Under the pieces are notes generated by a model. It searched no databases, had not been told where the DNA came from, and saw nothing but the letters and a program-made list of their open reading frames with translations. DNA of 64,000 nt, taken from contig NZ_JACHIJ010000003.1 in the NCBI RefSeq assembly GCF_014203115.1, positions 620,001-684,000 of the forward strand. The letters are read 5' to 3'. Origin of the DNA: Afipia massiliensis (GTDB taxonomy: Bacteria > Pseudomonadota > Alphaproteobacteria > Rhizobiales > Xanthobacteraceae). The stretch's first letter is position 1. Each line of letters starts with the position of its first letter. The translations under genes and the position numbers were made by a program. Below are positions 26,585-34,509 of this stretch, one piece after another.

Positions 26585-26992
26585 ATGCTTATTCGTAAGA
26601 CTTCGCCTTCGCCTTTCACCCGAGCTGTTGTTCTGGCGACGGCTGCTGCGCTGGTCTTGACCGTGGCTGTACCGCCGCTGTCCGCGCAGGCAGAACCGCT
26701 GGCCGCTGCACCGGCGGCCAAAACCACATCTGCCGAGCCCGCGAACGCCAGCGAAGCCACTGATTTCAGCTCCCGCGCGCGCCGCCGTGCCGTGCGCCGC
26801 GGCTATAATAACAACGCCGCTGGCCTCGCTTTCATGGGCATGGCGCTCGGCACCATGGGCGCCATCGTCGCCGAGCAGCGCCGCCGCGACTACTACCGCG
26901 ATAACTACTATTACGGCGGCGGTCCCTATTACGGACGGCATTACTACGGTGGTCCGGCCTATTACGGGGGCTATGGCGGCGGCTACTACTGA
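26585..26992 (+). CDS. Secreted Gly/Tyr-rich small protein
   Basis: The 135-residue product has a signal peptide ending 'PPLSAQA', a basic central stretch 'SSRARRRAVRRGYNNNAAG', one short hydrophobic segment and a C-terminus made of Tyr and Gly ('YYGGGPYYGRHYYGGPAYYG'). Proteins with such tails are common and unassigned in this bacterial group and are likely in the envelope. I prefer the ATG at 26585, which follows a GAGGA ribosome site; an ATG at 26564 is in frame. A strong terminator follows the gene. Confidence 0.7.
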   Translation: MLIRKTSPSPFTRAVVLATAAALVLTVAVPPLSAQAEPLAAAPAAKTTSAEPANASEATDFSSRARRRAVRRGYNNNAAGLAFMGMALGTMGAIVAEQRRRDYYRDNYYYGGGPYYGRHYYGGPAYYGGYGGGYY

Positions 26993-27015
26993 TCGGCGCG
27001 CCAATCGCGTTGGAT

Positions 27016-27049
27016 GATCGCCGGGGAAATCCCGGCGATTTGCTTTTTT
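27016..27049 (+). terminator. Rho-independent terminator
   Basis: ATCGCCGGG and CCCGGCGAT form a nine-base stem with a five-base loop, followed by TTGCTTTTTT. It lies 24 bases after the Gly/Tyr-rich protein gene and before the hisE-like gene, and is the clearest intrinsic terminator in the window. Confidence 0.9.
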
Positions 27050-27117
27050 GGGAGTATTTTCAGCCGGTTGGAGCGGCCGTTAACACGCTGGCGAGGGATT
27101 TGATCTAGGTTCGACGC

Positions 27118-27585
27118 ATGAGTGATTCGCTAGAACGGCTTTATCACGCGGTTATTGCGGCCAAGGATCTCGATCCGGCGACGTCGCGGACGGCACGGCT
27201 GTTTCAGCGCGGCCCCGCGAAAATGGCCAAGAAGCTCGCCGAAGAAGCCATCGAAGTCGTGATCGATGCGGTCAACGGCAACTCGGATGCGGTAATCCGG
27301 GAAAGCGCGGATCTGCTCTACAATCTGTCGGTTCTCTGGGTGGCGGCAGGTGTTCGTCCGGAAGACGTATGGGCCGAAATGGATCGCCGCGAACGGGTCC
27401 AGGGCATCGCCGAAAAACTGCCGAAAGCGTCCGCTGACAAGCCGCATGCAGCCAAGCCGGTTTCTGATAAATCCGGAGCCACCTCAAAGGCGGCTGCCAA
27501 AATTGCGCCACCATCGGCCTCCGAAAGTGTTGCGCGGCGACCAATTGTCGCGCTCCAGAGCAGCCGGCTGAAAAAACGCCGCTAA
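27118..27585 (+). CDS. hisE: Phosphoribosyl-ATP diphosphatase-like protein (HisE family) with basic tail
   Basis: Residues 1-100 are a HisE/MazG-type domain with the metal-binding glutamates E42, E43 and E46 and E62 with D65 ('RESADLLYNLSVLW'). HisE hydrolyses phosphoribosyl-ATP to phosphoribosyl-AMP in histidine synthesis. Here it stands alone, away from any his gene, so it may be a second copy with another nucleotide substrate. After about residue 103 there is a 50-residue Lys/Ala/Ser-rich tail that HisE proteins normally lack. Assignment to the family is firm; the histidine role of this copy is not. Confidence 0.75.
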   Translation: MSDSLERLYHAVIAAKDLDPATSRTARLFQRGPAKMAKKLAEEAIEVVIDAVNGNSDAVIRESADLLYNLSVLWVAAGVRPEDVWAEMDRRERVQGIAEKLPKASADKPHAAKPVSDKSGATSKAAAKIAPPSASESVARRPIVALQSSRLKKRR

Positions 27586-27648
27586 TCAGCGGCTAAATTA
27601 CACGTTCCCACACATGGACAAATTACCCGGACGGTGGTTCATCGCGCC

Positions 27649-28230
27649 ATGCTGAGACGAATGTATGACTGGTGCATCGCCGCCGCCGACAAGCCCTATG
27701 CCCTCTGGCTGATGGGAGCCGTGTCGTTCGCCGAAAGCTCGTTCTTTCCGATTCCGCCCGACGTCATGCTGATCCCGATGTCGCTGGCGCGGCCGCAGAA
27801 GGCGTGGCTGTACGCGCTGGTCTGCACCGTGACGTCGGTTGCCGGCGGTGTTGTGGGTTACGCCATCGGCGCGCTGCTTTATGACAGCGTCGGGCAGTGG
27901 CTGATCAATCTCTATGGCTACGGCGACAAGGTGGAGGCGTTCCGTGCGTCCTACGCGGAGTACGGCGCATGGATCATCCTGCTGAAGGGCCTCACGCCGA
28001 TCCCGTACAAGCTTGTGACGATCACGTCCGGTTTTGCCGACTACAATCTGCTGCTGTTTGTGGTCTTCTCGATCATCGCGCGTGGTGGACGGTTTTTTAT
28101 CGTCGCGATCCTGCTCAACCGCTACGGCACGTGGATTCGTGAAGCCATCGAGAAACGTCTCGGCCTCTGGGTGATCATTGCCACCGCCACGCTGGTGCTC
28201 GGTTTCATCATCGCATTTCGACTGTTCTGA
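27649..28230 (+). CDS. DedA/YqaA-type inner-membrane protein (VTT domain)
   Basis: This 193-residue membrane protein has four to five hydrophobic segments and the signature stretches 'SFAESSFFPIPPDVMLIPMS' and 'YGAWIILLKGLTPIPYKLVT', typical of the YqaA branch of the DedA/VTT superfamily. Members are linked to lipid flipping and membrane homeostasis. I chose the ATG at 27649, which gives the usual 'MLRRMYDWC' N-terminus; a GTG at 27634 is also in frame, and neither has a good ribosome site. Confidence 0.8.
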   Translation: MLRRMYDWCIAAADKPYALWLMGAVSFAESSFFPIPPDVMLIPMSLARPQKAWLYALVCTVTSVAGGVVGYAIGALLYDSVGQWLINLYGYGDKVEAFRASYAEYGAWIILLKGLTPIPYKLVTITSGFADYNLLLFVVFSIIARGGRFFIVAILLNRYGTWIREAIEKRLGLWVIIATATLVLGFIIAFRLF

Positions 28231-28308
28231 TCGACGCGGCCGTTCGCGTGGCGAAACCGCGCCGGACATAGACCTTTCTCCGGCGGAGGCGGCGGGATAC
28301 TCTCGGGC

Positions 28309-28863
28309 ATGTCCAATCACACCAGCGATCTGTTCGTGGACGTGCGAGGACGCATGATCCTGATGGTTGCCGTCCTCACGACCCTGTGGGGAACGACGGC
28401 GGCTTGGCCGCAGCAGGCCAAGCCACCGCTTCAGGCCGCACCATCGCAGCAAGCTGCTCCGCCGGCGCCTGAGCCCGTACCTCCGGCCAGTAATCCGGGA
28501 CTGGTCGAGGAAATCGGCAAGCTGCTGAAGGACTCCGCATCGGGTTTGAGTTCGGCGTTGCCCAGTCCGGGAAAGGCGTTCGACGGGCTGAACTCCAGCG
28601 CCAAGGATGCAACGGACAGCCTGAAGCGGATCGCGCCCCTGTCGGGCCAGTCGATGGCCAGCGGGCGCACGCTTTGTCCCGCGGCTGCCAACGGCGCCCC
28701 CGACTGCAAACGCGCAGCAGACCAGCTCTGCAAGGAAAAAGGTTACGCCGAGGGCAAAAGCGTAGACATCGAATCCACCCAGAAATGCTCGGCAAAAGCG
28801 TATTTTTCGGGCCAGGGCGCGTGCCGGACAGAAAATTTCGTCACCAAGGCGGTCTGCCAGTAA
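28309..28863 (+). CDS. Secreted Pro/Ala/Gln-rich protein with cysteine-containing C-terminus
   Basis: The 184-residue product has a hydrophobic leader 'MILMVAVLTTLWGTTAAWPQ', then a Pro/Ala/Gln-rich linker to about residue 62, then an amphipathic region. The last 65 residues have five cysteines, which could form disulfides in the periplasm. I do not recognise the family. The start may instead be the ATG at 28354, right before the hydrophobic leader and preceded by GAGGA. Confidence 0.6.
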   Translation: MSNHTSDLFVDVRGRMILMVAVLTTLWGTTAAWPQQAKPPLQAAPSQQAAPPAPEPVPPASNPGLVEEIGKLLKDSASGLSSALPSPGKAFDGLNSSAKDATDSLKRIAPLSGQSMASGRTLCPAAANGAPDCKRAADQLCKEKGYAEGKSVDIESTQKCSAKAYFSGQGACRTENFVTKAVCQ

Positions 28864-28978
28864 ACGCAAGCCCCTTTCAAGAAATCGCTGTAGCCCCTAA
28901 GACCGTGGCACATTTGCCGCAGCGCGGACGCGCGCCTGACGATTCAGTTGATGGTTCAGTCTTGAAGAGGATTTTCTG

Positions 28979-29947
28979 ATGTCGATGCCTGCCTTGTTCA
29001 AAGGTCGCCTTTCGATTCCGGCGATCGGTTCACCGTTGTTCATCGTGTCGGGCCCGGATCTTGTGATCGCCCAATGCAAGGCCGGAATCGTCGGTTCGTT
29101 TCCGGCATTGAATGCGCGCCCTGCTGCGTTGCTGGATGAATGGCTGCACCGGATCAAGGAAGAACTCGCGGCGCACGACAAGGCGCATCCCGATCGCCTC
29201 TCGGCGCCGTTCGCGGTCAACCAGATCGTGCACAAATCCAACAACCGCCTCGATCAGGATCTCGCCGTCTGCGAGAAGCACAAGGTGCCGATGGTGATCA
29301 CCTCGCTCGGCGCGCGTGAGGAATTGAACCAGGCGGTGCATGCCTGGGGCGGCATCACGTTTCATGACGTCATCAACCAGAAGTTCGCGCACAAGGCTGT
29401 CGAGAAGGGCGCGGATGGTCTCGTGCTGGTGGCCGCCGGCGCGGGCGGCCATGCCGGCGCGATCTCGCCGTTCGCATTCGTGGCGGAGACCCGCCAATGG
29501 TTCGATGGCCCCATCGCATTGTCCGGCGCAATCGGACATGGCCGCGCCATCCGCGCGGCGCGCGTGCTGGGCGCCGACTTCGCCTATATCGGTTCGGCGT
29601 TCATCGCCACCCAGGAAGCCAACGCGCCTGAAAACTACAAGGGCATGATCGCTGCATCCTCGGCCGACGACATTGTCTATTCGAACCTGTTCACCGGGGT
29701 GCACGGCAACTATCTCAAGCCGTCGATCGTGGCTGCCGGGATGGATCCGGACAATCTGCCGGTGTCCGATCCTTCGAAGATGAATTTCGGTACCGATGCC
29801 AGCGGCGAGCGCAACAAGCCGAAGGCCTGGAAGGAAATCTGGGGCAGCGGACAGGGCATCGGAAGCGTCGACAAGGTGCTGCCGGTCGCAGAACTGGTGG
29901 CGCGCTTCAAGAAAGAATACGAGGCTGCAGCCGACGCGCCGCTCTAG
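28979..29947 (+). CDS. Nitronate monooxygenase (2-nitropropane dioxygenase family)
   Basis: This flavin enzyme of 322 residues oxidises alkyl nitronates to carbonyl compounds. The TIM-barrel motifs are present: 'SPLFIVSGPDLVIAQCKAGI' at the start, 'VLVAAGAGGHAGAISPFAFV' in the FMN phosphate region and 'ALSGAIGHGRAIRAARVLGA' plus 'YIGSAFIATQEA' near the end. These mark the class found widely in proteobacteria. A thioesterase gene follows after 18 bases and is probably co-transcribed. The natural substrate is not known. Confidence 0.85.
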   Translation: MSMPALFKGRLSIPAIGSPLFIVSGPDLVIAQCKAGIVGSFPALNARPAALLDEWLHRIKEELAAHDKAHPDRLSAPFAVNQIVHKSNNRLDQDLAVCEKHKVPMVITSLGAREELNQAVHAWGGITFHDVINQKFAHKAVEKGADGLVLVAAGAGGHAGAISPFAFVAETRQWFDGPIALSGAIGHGRAIRAARVLGADFAYIGSAFIATQEANAPENYKGMIAASSADDIVYSNLFTGVHGNYLKPSIVAAGMDPDNLPVSDPSKMNFGTDASGERNKPKAWKEIWGSGQGIGSVDKVLPVAELVARFKKEYEAAADAPL

Positions 29948-29965
29948 AGCCAGACGAAGCACATC

Positions 29966-30736
29966 ATGGAAGCCGTCTTTCGCGTCGAAGGCAATCGTGT
30001 GTTCACGAGTGAACATGCTGCGGGTCCATGGGACCCCAGCATGCAGCATGGCGGCGCGCCGTCGTCCCTGATCGTTTGGGCGGCCGAGCGTATTCCATCG
30101 CCTCAGCCGATGCATATCGCGCGGCTGACGGTCGATCTGATGCGCCCGGTGCCGGTTGCTCCGCTCACGATCGAGACCGAGGTGGTGCGTGAGGGCCGCA
30201 AGATCCAGCTCTGCGCGGTGCGTCTTCTGGCGAACGGCGTTGAGGTGGTCCGCGCCACCGTGCTCAAGGTCAGGACGCAGGCGGTGGCGCTGCCCGGCGA
30301 TGTTGTGCCGGAGATGCCGATTGACGTTCCGGGCCCCGAGGCCGGCCGCGAAGAACCGCAAACGTCCAGCAACTTCCTTGGTGGGGTAACGCTGCGCGCG
30401 GTTAAAGGCGGGTTTCTGAAACTGGGGTCGGGCGCCATCTGGTTCCGGCCCGAGCGTCCGATCGTCGAGGGAGCAGCGACCTCGCAAACGATGAAGGCCG
30501 CGCTTGCGGCGGATTGCTCCAACGGCGTCGCGGCGGTGCTGGATTTCAATCGTTGGAGCTTCATCAACGCCGACCTCACGGTGACGTTTGCACGGCCGCC
30601 GTTGGGCGACTGGATCTTGCTGAATTCCGAAATGACCCTGGGTATCGATGGCGCAGGCATTGCCGTCTCGCGTCTCGGCGATGTTCAGGGATATTTCGGC
30701 GGGGCCATTCAGTGTCTCGTGGTCGAGCCCCGTTGA
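29966..30736 (+). CDS. Acyl-CoA thioesterase-like protein (double hot dog)
   Basis: The 256-residue protein has two hot-dog halves. The first carries 'AAGPWDPSMQHGGAPSSLIV' and 'HIARLTVDLMRPVPVAPLTI', as in TesB-type thioesterases of the 4HBT_3 group. The second half ends with 'GIAVSRLGDVQGYFGGAIQC', the usual closing strand. It is likely to cleave acyl-CoA or acyl thioesters. It follows the nitronate monooxygenase gene by 18 bases, so the pair forms a small operon. Confidence 0.8.
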   Translation: MEAVFRVEGNRVFTSEHAAGPWDPSMQHGGAPSSLIVWAAERIPSPQPMHIARLTVDLMRPVPVAPLTIETEVVREGRKIQLCAVRLLANGVEVVRATVLKVRTQAVALPGDVVPEMPIDVPGPEAGREEPQTSSNFLGGVTLRAVKGGFLKLGSGAIWFRPERPIVEGAATSQTMKAALAADCSNGVAAVLDFNRWSFINADLTVTFARPPLGDWILLNSEMTLGIDGAGIAVSRLGDVQGYFGGAIQCLVVEPR

Positions 30737-30762
30737 GCCGAACGCGATCGGAGGGTCAACGG

Positions 30763-31200
30763 ATGGGATCGCGCATCGTTTCAGGTTTGAAGATCGCTCT
30801 GGTGTGCCTGCCGCTTGCGGCGCAAAGCGCGTCCGCGACCGGCAATCTCGACTGCTCGATCGATGACAAGCAGTTGAATTTCGAATTCTCCGCGCTGACG
30901 GGCGGGGCGGGCGGCATCGTCCAGATCAATCAGGCCTCGGTCGAAATCAAGGTCGGCGATGACAAGGCGCTGCGGTCGAAGCGCGCGATCGAACTCAAGA
31001 ATATCGAACAGCAATGGATCTACGGCAATGAACTGCGGGTCCGGCTGGGAATTTCGGACGACAAGGGCGAAAATCTCGCCAGTCTCATTCTGATCGGGAC
31101 ATACAGAGCCGACGACGACACCTATGCCGGGCGATATGTTCTGTCGGTCTATCAGTCAGGCGGCGAGAAACAGTTCAAGGGCAGGATGAAATGCGGCTGA
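30763..31200 (+). CDS. Small secreted protein of unknown family
   Basis: From the ATG at 30763, preceded by GGAGG, the product has 145 residues and a signal peptide ending 'AAQSASAT'. The mature part is predicted to be mostly beta strands and has two cysteines, one at each end ('NLDCSIDD' and 'RMKCG'), which could close a disulfide. I do not recognise the family. It follows the thioesterase gene by 26 bases. The longer open frame running back to 30514 lies within the thioesterase gene and is not real. Confidence 0.65.
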   Translation: MGSRIVSGLKIALVCLPLAAQSASATGNLDCSIDDKQLNFEFSALTGGAGGIVQINQASVEIKVGDDKALRSKRAIELKNIEQQWIYGNELRVRLGISDDKGENLASLILIGTYRADDDTYAGRYVLSVYQSGGEKQFKGRMKCG

Positions 31201-31230
31201 ATGGCCGCTTCCTCCGAGCCTGACGCGCCG

Positions 31231-31599
31231 TCAGTCGGCGACCCGCGTCAGCACGGCCTTGAATGCGAGGCTTGGAAATTCCGTCGCGGTGCCTTCGCAG
31301 ATCGCAAAACCGCCTTTGACGGTTCCGTTGAAATTGATCATGACCTCGTCGAATCCGAACACCGACGGATGACTGGAATCAGGCGTATGCCGAACGCTGG
31401 AAACGCTTCCGGCAAACGATTGGCCGTTCTGAGTGTAGGTTCCGATATATGCGAATGCAGAACTACCGCCCCGGAGCTTTCCGTTTTCAGCGTTGATCAC
31501 CCCTAAGGCTTTGCCCCGCGGGGTCTCAAATTCGACCTTGTACAAACCTTGGAGTAACGGGGCTTCGGGGGCGAGAGGAGAGTTAGCTTGGTGTCCCAT
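31231..31599 (-). CDS. GrlR-like regulatory protein
   Basis: This 122-residue protein resembles the GrlR family: 'LLQGLYKVEFETPRGKALGV', then 'GKLRGGSSAFAYIGTYTQNG' and the closing 'EFPSLAFKAVLTRVAD'. In enteropathogens GrlR restrains the type III secretion activator GrlA; in soil alphaproteobacteria relatives exist without such a system and their role is unknown. No secretion genes are nearby. It lies 145 bases from tRNA-Leu on the same strand. Confidence 0.6.
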   Translation of the reverse strand: MGHQANSPLAPEAPLLQGLYKVEFETPRGKALGVINAENGKLRGGSSAFAYIGTYTQNGQSFAGSVSSVRHTPDSSHPSVFGFDEVMINFNGTVKGGFAICEGTATEFPSLAFKAVLTRVAD

Positions 31600-31743
31600 G
31601 CGCTGTCATTCCAATATTGCCGCTGAAGTTGGCCTTCAAGCGTGACGTCTTTTGACGTCGACGGTTATTCGTGTTCGCGCAGTCAGTAGAAGCATAATAT
31701 CACCGGAGATACTCGCCGATGGGTCGGACTTTAGATAAAGTCT

Positions 31744-31828
31744 TGGTGCCCCTGGCCGGAATCGAACCAGCACTCCTTGCGGAACTCGATTTTGAGTCGA
31801 GCGCGTCTACCAATTCCGCCACAGGGGC
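31744..31828 (-). tRNA. tRNA-Leu(CAA)
   Basis: On the minus strand the acceptor stem GCCCCTG pairs with CAGGGGC and is followed by an encoded CCA. The D-arm has the class II form with GGTAGACGC. The anticodon stem CTCGA/TCGAG frames the loop CTCAAAA with anticodon CAA, which reads TTG leucine codons. A long variable arm and the T-arm GGTTCGATTCC complete the 85-base gene. Confidence 0.96.
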
Positions 31829-31971
31829 CAACAGGACCGGTGCCCGAGGGCAGGGGTCGTGAAGCGGGCGGAATATAGCTTGCGCGCGGTCGCGGTCAAC
31901 CGCCTGTGATGGGAATGAGCGTCGACAGCGGCCGGTGGGCGAGTTAGGACGCTCCGAACAGGAGATTCCAC

Positions 31972-32514
31972 GTGGCGAGCGACGCGATCTTCAAGCCGGG
32001 ATACACGGGGCGTGTGAGGGATCCGGTTTTTGTTGCTGGAGCGGCCATCGCCTTCATAGCGGCCGACGTCCTTGCGGGCGCATGGTTCTTTCAATTGGTG
32101 CTCGATATCCGGCCTTGTCCGCTGTGCCTTGAGCAGCGTTATGCCTATTATTTGGCTATCCCGCTGGCCGTGCTGATCGCATTTGGAGCCGCCCGTAATG
32201 TCTCGCGCCCGCTTCTGATTGCGGGCCTCGGAGCCCTGGCCGTCATATGGCTCGCCAATGCCGGCCTCGGCGCCTATCACGCCGGCGTCGAGTGGGGCTT
32301 TTGGCAAGGCCCGACCGATTGCAGCGGGCCGATTACTGATCTCGGCGGTGGCGGCAGTCTGCTGGACGGTCTCAACAAGGTGAAAGTGATCCGCTGCGAC
32401 GAAGTGCAGTGGCGCTTTCTCGGACTGTCGCTGGCGGGCTACAACGCGCTGATCTCCCTCGCTCTGGCCGCGCTTGCCTTGCGGGGCATCGGCAAATCGA
32501 TGAAGTCAGCCTGA
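31972..32514 (+). CDS. dsbB: Disulfide bond formation protein B
   Basis: This inner-membrane protein reoxidises DsbA with quinone. Its 180 residues hold four membrane spans. The two redox pairs are visible: C49 and C52 in 'RPCPLCLEQR', and C117 and C142 in the second periplasmic loop. The start is a GTG at 31972 behind AGGAG. No dsbA is next to it. The 143-base gap between the tRNA and this gene holds nothing else I can support. Confidence 0.88.
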   Translation: MASDAIFKPGYTGRVRDPVFVAGAAIAFIAADVLAGAWFFQLVLDIRPCPLCLEQRYAYYLAIPLAVLIAFGAARNVSRPLLIAGLGALAVIWLANAGLGAYHAGVEWGFWQGPTDCSGPITDLGGGGSLLDGLNKVKVIRCDEVQWRFLGLSLAGYNALISLALAALALRGIGKSMKSA

Positions 32515-32517
32515 TCG

Positions 32518-33609
32518 CTAGTCGTCGGCATCGACCTGTGGGCGTCCGAACAGATGGACGATGCCCGGCGTCGCGACCGAGACGAAAACAAACCGCGACA
32601 GATGATGTGCACCGACGAAAATCGGATCGATGTGCAGCGTCAATGCCAGCGCCAGCATGGCGTCCATGGCGCCCGGCGCGAAGGCGACCACAATGTCGCC
32701 GAAACGGGCGTTGGTCGTCAGGGTGACAATCGCGACGAAGATTGCCGAAATGACAATGGCCACGGTGAACGATCCAATCGCCGCGGCCATGTAGCTGAGC
32801 AGCGTGCGCGCCGAGATTCGTGCGAACCGCGTGCCGATCAGCGCACCGATGCCGATCAGTGCTGCGGCGTAGGCCCAGCCAGGCAAGCCGCCCTCGATCG
32901 AACCGGTGCCGTGTAGCACGCTGGAGCCGAGCATCGCGCCGAACATCCAGCTCGCCGGAAACTTCAGCAGACGCAGCAGCAGCGACGTCGCCACGCACAC
33001 CGCCGCAAGCACGGCGAGCGCAAGCGGCGTCGCGGGTGCCGCATGCACCGCTTGACCGCCGTGCTGCGCCAGTCCGGACGCGGCGAGGACCAGCGGCAGC
33101 GCCGCAGTCAGAACAATCACGCGCATGGTCTGCACCACTGCGATGCCGGCGACGTCGGCGCGCCGCTCGTTGGCGAGCATGATGATTTGCGACAGCGCGC
33201 CGGGACTGCCGGCGAGCAGGGCGGATGTCCGGTCCCATTTGTGAAAATGCTGGAGATAGTAGCTGCTGCCGAATGTCGCGCAGAAGGTGGACGCCGCGAG
33301 GATCGCGATGCTGACCGGATAGGCCGCCATGTTGGTCAGCATCTGCGGCGAGACCATCGAGCCGAGCGACAGACCGAGGGTCATCAGGATGACGTGAGCC
33401 ATGAGCGGCGGCAGGTCCATCGGCCGCCCCGCAATCGCCGCCGCGCCGACGGCGATCATCGCTCCCGAGATCAATCCGCCGGGCAGCTCCAGCCATTGAA
33501 AGAACGTGCCCCCGGCCAGGCCGATCAGGAGCGTTTCAAACGTGTGCTGGATGTCGCGTGAGGTGACGTGGCGAAAGGCTCGCAGCAGCGTCTGAACGGC
33601 AGGCTTCAT
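32518..33609 (-). CDS. AbrB-type membrane protein (formerly 'ammonia monooxygenase')
   Basis: This 363-residue protein has about ten hydrophobic segments arranged as two similar halves. Each half has a 'PGA/PGG' turn: 'LPGGLISGAMIAV' in the first, 'SPGALSQIIMLANERRADVA' between, and 'FAPGAMDAMLALALTLHIDP' in the second. This is the AbrB (PF05145) membrane family. Older annotations call it an ammonia monooxygenase, which is not supported by its sequence. It may be a transporter or regulator. It ends three bases from the dsbB stop on the opposite strand. Confidence 0.82.
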   Translation of the reverse strand: MKPAVQTLLRAFRHVTSRDIQHTFETLLIGLAGGTFFQWLELPGGLISGAMIAVGAAAIAGRPMDLPPLMAHVILMTLGLSLGSMVSPQMLTNMAAYPVSIAILAASTFCATFGSSYYLQHFHKWDRTSALLAGSPGALSQIIMLANERRADVAGIAVVQTMRVIVLTAALPLVLAASGLAQHGGQAVHAAPATPLALAVLAAVCVATSLLLRLLKFPASWMFGAMLGSSVLHGTGSIEGGLPGWAYAAALIGIGALIGTRFARISARTLLSYMAAAIGSFTVAIVISAIFVAIVTLTTNARFGDIVVAFAPGAMDAMLALALTLHIDPIFVGAHHLSRFVFVSVATPGIVHLFGRPQVDADD

Positions 33610-33914
33610 GAGGGCGAAATGTGATGAACGAGACGGTCGTTATCACAAATCCCGTGGCGCGCCGCAAATGAAGCAGCGGCATGGCTTACGCACTGTCCAT
33701 GCGTGGCGGGATAAACATTGGAAGCAACCGCCGGCGACGGGTCTCCAGTTGGCGATCCAGCGCGCCTTGCGGGCTTTCGTTCGGTGAACGCGCCGCAGCG
33801 CGAAAGGACCCGGTCCTTCATTATTTTTGCGTGCCATCGGTGGCGGCGCGATTGAATGCAGATCGGCGTCGGCTAGGATGTGCTGCTTTCGATATCCCTT
33901 TTCAGGAGAGTTCG
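33610..33914. other. Intergenic region, no gene seen
   Basis: This 305-base gap separates the AbrB-type gene (leftward) from the PsiF-like gene (rightward) and must contain both promoters. Frames in it overlap one another and look random. I see no repeat or RNA. The ribosome site AGGAGAG for the next gene is at its right end. Confidence 0.45.
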
Positions 33915-34439
33915 ATGACAATCCGAGCCAATCTATTTTGCGTGGCACTGCTGACCGGAGCGGCAGGTTTCGCCGCAACGCCGGCGCAGGCCCTGACTGC
34001 CCAGGAATGCAGCGCCAAGTATCAGGCCGCGAAGACCGCGGGCACGCTGGGCGATCAGAAGTGGAATGATTTCCGCAAGGCGCAGTGCGGCGCCGATGCG
34101 AAGCCGGCAGCCGCGACAACGGCTGCTCCCAAGGAATCTCAAAAGGAAGCTCAGAAGGAAGCTCCCAAGGCAGCGCCAAAGGCAGCCGCCGCTCCGAAGG
34201 AAACGCCAAAGGCTGCTGAAGCGCCGAAGCCGGCCGCTGCCCCGGCAGCCGCGGGCGCTGCGGTGTTCCCGAGCGCGGTTGCACCGAAATACTCCAGCGA
34301 GAAGGCGAGCAAGGCACGCATGCACACCTGCGTCGATCAGTACAACGCCAACAAGGCTGCCAATGCCAATGGTGGTCTGAAATGGATCCAGAAGGGCGGC
34401 GGCTACTACAGCGAATGCAACAAGCGGCTGAAAGGCTGA
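33915..34439 (+). CDS. Secreted protein with PsiF-like cysteine ends and Lys/Ala/Pro linker
   Basis: The 174-residue product has a signal peptide ending 'ATPAQA'. It then has a short domain 'LTAQECSAKYQAAKTAGTLG' to 'RKAQC' (two cysteines), a linker of about 70 residues rich in Ala, Lys and Pro, and a second short domain with 'MHTCVDQYNANKAANANGG' and a last cysteine. The first block resembles PsiF-type repeats. The function is unknown. AGGAGAG lies upstream of the ATG at 33915. Confidence 0.65.
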   Translation: MTIRANLFCVALLTGAAGFAATPAQALTAQECSAKYQAAKTAGTLGDQKWNDFRKAQCGADAKPAAATTAAPKESQKEAQKEAPKAAPKAAAAPKETPKAAEAPKPAAAPAAAGAAVFPSAVAPKYSSEKASKARMHTCVDQYNANKAANANGGLKWIQKGGGYYSECNKRLKG

Positions 34440-34460
34440 CATTGGCAGGCCATCAGCGGA

Positions 34461-34481
34461 TCAGCCGGGCGCCCCGGCTGA
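34461..34481 (+). terminator. Perfect hairpin after the PsiF-like gene
   Basis: TCAGCCGGG and CCCGGCTGA form a nine-base stem with a three-base loop, 22 bases after the stop codon. Only a weak T-containing stretch follows, so termination is likely but not certain. Confidence 0.6.
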
Positions 34482-34509
34482 TTCAGCGCGACGGCAGTCT
34501 GTGTGCGCC

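Noticed and set aside
31600-31743. Integration site or att repeat next to tRNA-Leu
   Set aside because: I looked for a duplicate of the tRNA 3' end nearby and saw none, and no integrase gene is present.
32518-33609. Ammonia monooxygenase
   Set aside because: The name is a historical mis-annotation for the AbrB membrane family; there are no copper ligands or AmoABC-like features.
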